From Marsupella aquatica (lineage: Eukaryota > Marchantiophyta), in contig OZ316897.1 in the NCBI GenBank assembly GCA_973895155.1, forward strand, positions 9,052,001 to 9,116,000: a stretch of DNA of 64,000 bases, in the 5' to 3' direction. The position numbers were made by a program, and so were the translations under genes. A model generated the notes under the pieces. The model was not told the origin of the DNA, searched no databases, and worked only from the letters and a program-made list of their open reading frames with translations. Of this stretch, positions 55,165-64,000 are shown one piece after another (position 1 is the stretch's first letter; each line of letters opens with the position of its first letter).

Positions 55165-55620
55165 GGGTGCCTTTAGAAGCAATTGGAGGCACTTGTGACT
55201 TTTCTTCCACTCAAGCATATGGAAAACCACTTTCGTACAAAGGATAGACTCTAAATAAATAAATTAGCCGAAATAAAGTTAAATTAATGCAAACCGCTTC
55301 TCGTACTAAGGATAGACTCTAAACAAATAAATTGGCTGAAATAAAGGAATGCAAACTACTTCTCGTACTAAGGATAGACTCTAAACAAATCAATTGGCTA
55401 AAATAAAGTTCAATTAGTGCAAATCCCTTGAATGAAGCCAACTATGGGAAATATTTAGCTCTGGAGGTGGTCTAAAATTCTAGACAAGATCAACACTCCA
55501 CATCAACATTTATTTGGGCTCAATGTTTGCCATGTAGGATTGGATGACACTATATTTGAATGGGACCCTGAGTTCTTGTAAAGTCGATTGCAACCATTGC
55601 CACTCATTAATCCTGCCTGG
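55165..55620 (+). repeat. Dispersed repeat R2, copy 2, with an internal ~65-bp triplication
   Basis: Collinear with 32930-33245. Inside it, 55230-55430 holds three tandem units of about 60-66 bp sharing 'CTTTCGTAC'/'CTTCTCGTACTA', 'AAGGATAGACTCTAAA', 'AAAT(A/C)AATT' and 'GCTAAAATAAAG' or a variant. Copy 1 of the family has only one such unit, so the triplication is local. It lies 0.6-1.05 kb upstream of the CTF18 start. Confidence 0.75.
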
Positions 55621-56925
55621 CCGTTGATTAATTAAAAAAATGACATAAATATTTCCTATCTTGGATTGAGTTGACAGTTCAAAACAGCTACATTTGGCAC
55701 ACTTTATTGTCTTTACCTAAACAAATTAAAAACCAAAACAAGACAGATCAAGCAGCGCAAGGATGAGAAAATGGAAGAACTTTGTAAAGCTAGTTTGGGG
55801 GGCCTTTGTAAAGATTTGGACAAACTTAGACAGAAATCAGGTCTGAATAATTGTCATAAAAGCGGAATCAACTATTGTAATATGTAATGTTGTCAAAACT
55901 TTGTAAGCACCTCACCTTATAAAACCTTATAAGATGAGGTGGACTTTTCTTTTTCTATATGTGGGTGCAAGTGAAATGTTGTGGCAAGGTGATTCAACTT
56001 TGCACAATCTTTCTTTTTGGCTCTCAATTAAACATTACTTCCCTTTGTCATTCATTTTATTTTCTCTGCATTGCCCAATATATTTTTTGTTTGTATAGAG
56101 TTTTCTTTTTTTGCTCCAATAAATTTCTGCCTTTGCCATAGGATTGGTTTTCTTTGCAACCCATTGGCACCAGACACATTTTTTCCCACAATTTTTTGTG
56201 TCAACCTAAGCATTCCGCATTGATAGTACATTGCACCCAATTTTGGTAGTTGTTATCTTTCCTCAGGTCTGGAGGGCAAGTGGGAGGGGTGGGAGTGGGA
56301 GTGAGATGGACAGGAGGATTGTGGGGAAAGGGAACTAATAAGGGAGACCCACAATCCATCTGCCTATTGGCCTGCACTGTGTGGCCATCTGCCTATTGGC
56401 CTGCACTGTGTGGCCATCTGCCTTCCCTTCTGCCTCCCAAACATCTCTTGTGCACCGTTGCCCACTGCACGTGGGGAGGGGGCAGAAGTAGAGGAGGGAA
56501 AAACGTGTTGCACAACTTTGCTTGAACCCCGTAGCCGCAGTCGCCGGCATCTTGCACACCATCATATTTCTCTGCACCCTTGCCCTCCCAAACATCACTT
56601 TTGCACCAACTTTAACCAAAATAATAACATTGCTGCACCCAGAACGAAGCACTGAACCAAACGACACTTCTACAACCACAACACAATTACATAGTTAACA
56701 TGACTGGAACAACAACATTTCCACAACAATCACATGACTACAATGACAATCCAATTGAAACAAAAATTGACTTTCACGCTCATAACAGAGCCATAGTGAT
56801 AACCCAACCACAACCATAACACATTCACAATGATAATTGTGCACTACATGTGCATAGGGCTCAGAAGTTCACCTTGCCTCCACAACACTTCTTATCCTCA
56901 ATGACTTACTCCATGATATCTTTTT
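55621..56925. other. Intergenic, with a 29-bp direct repeat
   Basis: No gene. At 56356-56422 a 29-bp unit containing 'CCATCTGCCTATTGGCCTGC' occurs twice in perfect copy, plus the first nine bases of a third. The 114-codon minus frame at 56335-56679 crosses this and has no family match. Confidence 0.6.
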
Positions 56926-56929
56926 AATC

Positions 56930-57043
56930 AACATCATCTTTTGAGAAAAGACAATTTTACGCAAAGACTTTTATGCACTGACAATTTTATGCAGCGACAT
57001 CTTCTGTAGAGAGCGCGGGTATTGAGCTAAGTAGCCCGCTAGT
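56930..57043 (+). mobile_element. Helitron-like 3' terminus with hairpin
   Basis: 'GAGAAAAGACAATTTTACGC' and 'GACATCTTCTGTAGAGAG' resemble units of the elements at 1893-2400 and 34805-35394. The edge has 'GCGGGTATTGAGCTAAGTAG' then CCCGC, so GCGGG (57015-57019) and CCCGC (57035-57039) can form a stem, followed by TAGT, giving CTAG|T at the end. A short hairpin just before CTRR is a Helitron hallmark. The other end is not visible, so this may be a truncated copy. Confidence 0.4.
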
Positions 57044-59262
57044 AGATCATAATAGTGACAAGATTCTTGGATTATCAAATTTTGCATGCACTGAAGTGAA
57101 ACTCTATAATTGCATTAGCCGACAATTATAATTTAGTACTTTACTTCTTATACTTGTAATCATGTTGGAAAGGTGAACATTTATGCCAAAAAAACCATCC
57201 CAAATGACCATCTTAAAGATAAAGACAACGTTAAGTGGAAGATAGATGGTTTCCAAAAACAAACCAAAAATTGTTGCCCAAAAAGATATTTTATTGAAGC
57301 TAAAACTAGGATGGAGTTGCTACTAGAATGGACTGCAGCCAAATACTCTATTTCAGCACTAATGTCTTACGTAGCACTATTGCGATGAACAGCTAATTCT
57401 TACATCACACTAATTACGGACTGATCAGTGACATTCTTTTCATTTGCCTTTCCCAAACTTTTCTTTGAACCTGGTCACCTTGCCCATTACACAAAGTTCT
57501 TGTCAATATGGTTTATATTTGTCGTCATTGAGAACATATGCATGGCTCTATCTGCATCAAGGATTGTGGAAAATTATTTGTCGTGGAAGATTGTGCCTCA
57601 CAGCTTCTCAAATTACAGATAATCAATTAGTACATAATAATAAAGAGTCACATCCACTGCTAGCGACAGACTACCCTGTAAGTGGAGCACCTCGAGAGCT
57701 CCCATGGATTTTCATATCTCCGTGGGAACTCTGCAGGTAGAGGTCATCTTGGTGGGAGAGTTATCCTGGTGTGTCCTGCATGCTCTCCTGGCTGATGACC
57801 TTTTATCAATCAATCCTCTTCAGAAGTACTCTACAATACTACAGGGAAACCCCAAAAAAACTCAGAGGACATAAGAGCTACAAGCGGACCCAAGTAGATA
57901 TCCAACTTCAGACAGTCTAATACTGGCTCAAATTTTGCACCTGCCATCAAGCAATAGACGCCCACCAACATCTAGCCAAATTTGGTCAGACAGTTTCGTG
58001 ATACGCTCTTTCCCTCTCAATATCACCTACACAATTATTCAAAAGAAGTAGCATTCCAATATCCCACTCCTTGCTTTCAGAGAACTTGATCTGAAAATAT
58101 ATTCTCTGGATTGTATAGACGATAAACAGGATCTCAGGTTATGTGTAGAAATGCGATTTCCATCACGTTCACCTTCGTTCCCTCGAAGTGTGTTCCCCTT
58201 GGAGAGAAGAAATGAATGAGTAGATATTGTTAAGCTTTACAACACAACAGGTAGGCAAGAGTAAACCACAAGAATCAGATAGATACCCGATTGCAATCCT
58301 TGAAACTTGATGACTTAAAATATGAACAGCATTGCTCTTTCGATAACATGACTAACCTTTTGATACATATTATACCGGAGCCGCGCAGAAGTTCCAAGGA
58401 AATTCGCCAGATCGTGTGATTAGGCCCAACAAGAGATGCTTTACGTTTGGAACAGATAACCTCAAATACAACAAGGTACTGCTGTTACGCTTTTTGATGA
58501 CTCTCACTATCCACAATGGACTTGAATGGCATGAGATTTACTCTCGCCAAATCAAATAGTTAGTACAAAATTGATGTGGTACTAGTCTCTTTTAACAGGA
58601 CATCCTTGTATAAGAGCGCTTTCTTGCCCAGTTGACAGAAAGTATGACGGTTAACACAGTGGAATTTTCCCTTTCGGGATGATGCTTGAGGCGACTTACA
58701 CTGCGGGGTCATGACCGCGCGCTTGACAATGTAAACCACAGCGTCAAGGCTCCTCAAACTAATATGTGCACATTTACAGTACAATATGTGGCAAAGGGTG
58801 TTGATTTTCCTCCATATATTACCCTTCTCTGGTCCCGGAAAGTGAACTGCACATCCATCCCCCGCAAGTAAGACTCAGATGTGGAGGCCGCTAAATTTAC
58901 CCGAGTAGACTTGTAATGACCGTCCCCATTTGTCGTCTACTAGGTTTCTATCTCCAATTTTATCCGGATAGATGGGGCCCATCATAGACGTTTCCATGAT
59001 AATCTAGCCCTCCCAGAGCATCGAGGATGAATACACCGGCAGTCTAAACATTCGCTGCGACAAGATGCCCATAACCTTTGCTGATGTTCGCACCAGAATT
59101 TGACCTCATATTTACAACCTGGGTGGATGCATATCCTTGATCAACTGCAAAAGTTCCAAAAGGACTCCTTGCCAAAGAAAGCCAGTGTAGATTGAAACTG
59201 CCTCAAAGTCCCTTAGACAAGTCAGGGACATTTTGAACCTGCAATCGTAGATGCTTACGACC
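57044..59262. other. Intergenic, 3' side of gene 5
   Basis: Contains the 3' UTR of the PUB62-like gene at its right edge. The short frames at 57173-57740 and 58560-58871 match nothing recognisable. Confidence 0.45.
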
Positions 59263-62200
59263 TTAGTGACTCCCTTGAGCTGCGTGCTCTTCACTCATAC
59301 CATTGTTATCTCCTCCCGACTTTTGCAAAGATCGGTATTGTAAACGAACACTTTCACCATTGTCTAGGGTTTTCAACAGGTACCTGCAAGACATTAATTC
59401 AGATCAAGATTATGGGGCAGAATGGCATTTGGAACACACAACATTTCTTGAACAGCATCCTTGATAAGAAACTAGGTCGGTAAAAAATTCGTAGCTACTA
59501 AATATAATTTGGAGTTGGGCTATTCACCTGCAACAGTAGTCAGCCTACAAAATTCCTACCACAAACTAGATACATATTCTGCTCTAGTATCTTTTGTAAC
59601 AATAAGATCCAACGGCTTCATTTATATTGCCTAAGGGCAGAAAAATACAGCCGTTCTGCAAAAACCCTCTGGACGCCTCGTTCAGATACGGAATAAGGAG
59701 CCCGCTTGATTTGCGTAATATACAAGCCAACGGGAGCGCTTTACTTAATTACGATATGGACGTTATACAAGTTTTAAGTGAGAACTGAGAAGGTAAAATG
59801 GTCAATCAATAACGCAAGGGCAAAATCTGGCAACACCATAGCAGCAACCCTTGTCTCTCAAAAGAACATCTTTCAATACAAAAGACAATTAGTACAAAGG
59901 CAGCCATCAACTAATCCAGGGTACTTGCATACCAGCCATTAAGGCATTGAGAAGTGATATGTGCCTCCCTTCCCACAAATTTCTCCGGAGTTCTCTTATT
60001 TCCCTGACAAAGAAAATGACGAGCGCCCACCATTATTAGGAGCTTGACCTTCATCAAAATTCACTTCCAAGGAAAATCTTCAGAGTCACGATGAATGCTG
60101 CTGAAAATCTTGTAAGTAATCATCAACATCCAAGGCAAGAAGTATCGGCATTGAAGTCATGGCTTCAAGGGCAAATCATACCTTAATCATTACCCTCTCA
60201 TTAACAGAGAAAGGATATTGGACTCCCTTTCCACCACTTCCACTTCTAGATACAGTTTCCTTATCTGATGGTGAGTTTGGATGGTCCTGCGGATCTCAAT
60301 ATTACAAAAGTGAGTGTGATTTTACCTAATCGGACACATCCACTTTGCAGCAGTAGATTTCGTAAGTTTCAGTGTGCATTTAGAAACTAATACGACTCTC
60401 TGAAACCTTGTAAACTGCAGGATTCTCATAACCTATTCCAATTTGTATCAGGTCGTGTTTCCACTAAAGGGTAACAAAATTACCTGCTTGGGTCTCTTAT
60501 GTCGGGATGGATCAGCTTGCTCTGAGGGCTCCTTTCTTCTCTTTGCAGCACGAGGCCCTTGTAACATCCTATTCTGTGCTTCACGTCTGTAGGCTAATGC
60601 TGCTTCTCGTAATGCTGCATCACAAAAGATATCGAGATCTCATTTCAGAATTCCAGTCAATTTCATGCTTGAAATCCTTCAATCTGGGTGCCTGACCACT
60701 TGTGGCCCTAGAACCAACCAAACTGCCAAGAACTGTCTCACATGCAACATAGACCAAGTCAAATTTCCGCTTCATTGCTGAGTTCAAGAAGTCAAATAGA
60801 TGTCAGTTTTCAAGATCATAGTCTTAAATGGGCAGACAGGTTCTTACCATGATTTGGAATTAAAGTCCTCATTTCCAGTACCATGCCACATGAACTGCAC
60901 ATATTCTGTGATAAACCAACCAAGGCCTTAATCAGCAATCGCACATGTAAGTTGGATCGACTCTATCTCGAACAAAAGCCAGGAATCTCTAGACATATAC
61001 GATTCAATGTCCTCGTCTAGTTAATTTCAGTATGAGACGAAACTTCAGTCGCCAACTATTTCCAGGTTTTACATGAAATGCCTGCAATAACTCAAGAACA
61101 GGCTAGTTCCTCATGTACACGCAATCAAGGGTACATGAGGAACTGATGATCTCAAGTCAGAGTTGCTCCAATAAAGTGAAAACAAACACTGATTTTGAGA
61201 AAACGACATACTGAATCGCAAACTCTCTTTAATGTTTCTCCTCCAAAGGAATGTCCGCAAGGTGCAAACAAAGCATCCTCCAAAAGAGCACCACTGTAAC
61301 AGATTTTCATAAGTTGGATATTAGATCAAAACCTATTTAAAATACTTGTAGATGAGCGTCTACTGATCTTCTAAATCAGTGCAAGCAAGCTCACTTCAAC
61401 AAACTGCAAGCAAACAGCTACAGAAAGCAGGTCCCTGCACTCGTGGACGTCAAACAACAAAATGGTAAAAAATGAGGAGCTTTAAAACAACCTCTTGACC
61501 AGCGAAAGGAGGTGTACTGCGGAGAACTTACGAGATTGGATCCGATAGTACACTTCTCAATGAAGGTTCTGTGCTTGTAGAATTTATTGCTTCCTGCAGA
61601 AACCACAAAAGATAATAAGACGACACCCAAAAGTAAACAAACCTGAGATAGGGAAGCTGCGCTACTAAGAGCATCGCCACCAGTGACTAGTAACAGCAAA
61701 TATATTATAATTTATTCTCAGAAACTGAGCAGTTCGGTTCATCTAACAGCAATTAAGCTTCATATACAGTAGATTTTGTAAGGAGTCCATTGAACAGCTG
61801 TCACCTTCCCAAGAGGTTTTCACCAACTTGTGAGGTAATGATTACTTCGTATTTGTAATAATTCTCTGTACTAGTGTGGGAAGTCGTGTTCATTGATGGT
61901 TTGTTGTAGATGAATCAATGAAACGAGAAGTAAAGAATGACATACGACGCTGGTTCCAAAACCATTGCTCGTCAGTGCTTCAGCAGCTGTCAGCCCATCC
62001 ATAAATGCTGCCACTGATATTATCCCATAACCGTCAGGTACAGAATGACCAGCATTTGCCACTGAAGAGCTATCAATGGTCGCATTACTACGAGGCATCA
62101 ACCGAAACCCTAGCGAAATCCTGACAAGTACATCATCAGGGGAACAATGTTAACAAATTGATTTTTGTAGAATCCACTCAACTTAGTTTAGGATTGCGAA

Positions 62201-64000
62201 ATTGTGACGGAGTAACAAAATTTGGACCTGCAGCAAACTAGAACGCTCTAAACTTAGCGAAGGGAGTAGTATTGCATAAAAGGGAATCAACCTGAATCGC
62301 AATGGAAATTCCAAGAGGGCCATACACACATAGGAAAACGTGGTAACCAACCTTCCTGTGGACCCAGCAGGGCCATTTTGAGATTGGGGCACCACACGAT
62401 ATGGAGAAGCCTTTCTAAGGCCAGCAGTAGCATGCTGGAGAGCTCTGCCTGTAAGGAGAATGAGATCCCCGGGACCAACTGCATTATCCGCTAGGAACCA
62501 ATTTCCGTTTGGATCACACACCTGTAGAGAAAACGATTCCTCTCAGTATTGTGTGCATGGGAATGCTCGTTGGAGCAATTACGTAATAACATCTACATAT
62601 GTACTTTAAAGGTCGCAAAAAACCATACCCGTAGCCCAGGCGTATCTGAAGCAACCAGCATGAGGAGTCCCTTCTCGACTTCATTACCAGAGTCTGACAT
62701 CATCATAGCTTTCCCTCCACCTCCCCCAGGATGAAAGGACGTCGCTGTGAGAACAGATGACGAAGTCTCTCCAGATGGCAGAGGGGAATCATCCAGTATG
62801 GATGCAAACGCACTGCCCACAGAATCCAAAATTAGTTGTGAGGCGTTTGAATCCGTGCTTGCTCTTTAGGCTGCTTCTCATGAATTAAAAGCAGGACAAC
62901 ATCCAACATTGAAGAGGGTAAGCAACACCAAAAATGAGGACCCTTGTAGGGAGGGTCATGTATTCTTCAACATTCACTAGATAATCCATATGAGAAGAAA
63001 AGACAGATGGCTAGCGCTAGACCTAGAGCGGGAGAGCATCACAAACTCACTCGCTGCGAAGGCGCAGATGCCGAGCAATTGCACTTAACGCTGCTCTTGA
63101 AGCCTTTCCAAGGCAACGGAAAACTTCAGGCATGCCCGGTGGTGGGGGCTCAACGTCTTCATAGCTGGCTCTGTAATGCACACCAAAGCATTATGACAGA
63201 AAGTAGTCCCTCGAGGCCAGTCACCTATGGCTTCTAAAGAGTAGTTACTTTAGGGTTGTACAAGCATTAATCATACCTCCTCCAACGTTCAACACGACAA
63301 TGGAAACAGAACGTGAATTTTCTCGCACATTTGCAGCCAAGGAAAATCAACCCAAGTACTCAATACAAGACTCATCTGCCTTCCGGACACTGGGTGCGGA
63401 CCCCCTGATCCCTGGGCCACATAATGTATAAAGCAGTATCACGGCTCTTACCACCAAAGCTCCTTCACAGAAAACATGAGTCTAAATTTATTTTTCCCTT
63501 GCATGATTATGTAACTCACCTTCCTGCGCGATACAGATACATTTCTGTAGACGGACCAGATATGTGACCAGTAGACTTGGTCAAATCTGTCCCACCCCAA
63601 TTTGTCACACCGCCTCCGGAGCCTCCTCTACTTCGAAAATACAGCTTGGCGGACTCGAGCGCACATCTTACAAAAGTGGTGTCATCACCACCCAATTCAA
63701 TAATGACTGCATTGTATCTCGCGAGAGAATTCGACAGCGTCTCCACAGTTCGGGTGTACATCCCTGATGGAGCTCCATCTTCAGGCAGCATATCGATGAG
63801 CTTAACTCTTTGGAGTCCAACCGAGCTGTCCAGAGAGTTCCCCATACCCACTGAGTTTCCAAGAGGAGAATTGTTCGATGCCACATTATTCTGTGGAGGG
63901 GCACCATGAGGGTTCGAGAGCGGGAGAGCAAGAGAGAGCTGAGAGACCGCCGAACCTTGTCCCGAAGCTGAAATAGACTGCAAGTGGTTCGCATTGGAGT
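59263..64000 (-). CDS. U-box protein of the PUB62/PUB63 type with an oxygenase-like N-terminal part (5' partial)
   Basis: Exons on the minus strand: 64000-63520 (continues past the window), 63170-63051, 62812-62629, 62521-62352, 62120-61946, 61686-61643, 61593-61532, 61293-61212, 60905-60848, 60614-60484, 60286-60182, 60003-59933, 59383-59263. Landmarks in order: 'VKLIDMLPEDGAPSGMYTRT', 'GPSTEMYLYRAGRASYED', 'VFRCLGKASRAALSAIARHL', 'GPGDLILLTGRALQHATAGL', U-box 'LSDPISGALLEDALFAPCGH' with 'CSSCGMVLEMRTLIPNHALR', a basic 'AAKRRKEP' region, then 'GNKRTPEKFVGREAHIT' and 'LLKTLDNGESVRLQYRSL'. U-box proteins are E3 ubiquitin ligases that recruit an E2; substrates of this subgroup are unknown to me. 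The lysine-rich part suggests nuclear entry. The exon 61946/61686 junction is not in phase as drawn. Confidence 0.9.

Overview
This is nuclear DNA of a land plant. Five multi-exon genes with GT-AG introns can be reassembled, and four belong to recognisable plant or eukaryotic families: an RD21-type papain protease with a granulin domain, CTF18, a PUB62/63-type U-box protein and a RanBP2-type zinc-finger protein. The fifth is a plant-wide family of unknown role. Short exons, CT-rich leaders and large repeat-filled gaps would fit a bryophyte or another early-diverging plant, but that is inference; the sequence alone does not name the species. No bacterial operon, CRISPR array, rRNA, convincing tRNA or intact transposon reading frame was found.

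Layout. 1-13.1 kb is gene-free and made of decayed repeats: a triplicated ~390-bp unit with a distant inverted copy, a minisatellite ending in a Helitron-like terminus, and a 188-bp tandem duplication. 13.1-13.9 kb is a ~110-bp minisatellite leading into gene 1 (15205-17880, +, 5 exons, 482 aa, TIP41-like-annotated plant family). 17.9-24 kb is intergenic with several tandem arrays. 24.1-25.2 kb is a dispersed repeat with a triplicated unit running straight into the leader of gene 2 (26067-30324, +, 7 exons, 407 aa, two RanBP2 zinc fingers). 30.3-36.4 kb is intergenic with repeats. 36.47-36.93 kb holds five tandem promoter-like units, followed by gene 3 (37164-40894, +, 6 exons, 490 aa, RD21-like protease). 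Gene 4 (54568-43776, -, at least 25 exons, ~1115 aa) is CTF18 and is convergent with gene 3. Gene 5 (64000-59263, -, 13 exons seen, 5' end outside the window) is the PUB62/63-like protein, in tandem with CTF18.

The genes have unrelated jobs (clamp loading and cohesion, vacuolar/ER-body type proteolysis, ubiquitin ligation, RNA or protein binding) and do not form a pathway. What links them is the upstream architecture: all four genes whose 5' flank is visible have a different tandem repeat within ~0.2-2 kb upstream, and three of the four also have a copy of one dispersed repeat family there. The most striking single elements are the palindrome plus TGACGTG array before the protease gene, and the U-box gene's oxygenase-like domain, whose iron ligands appear to be replaced.
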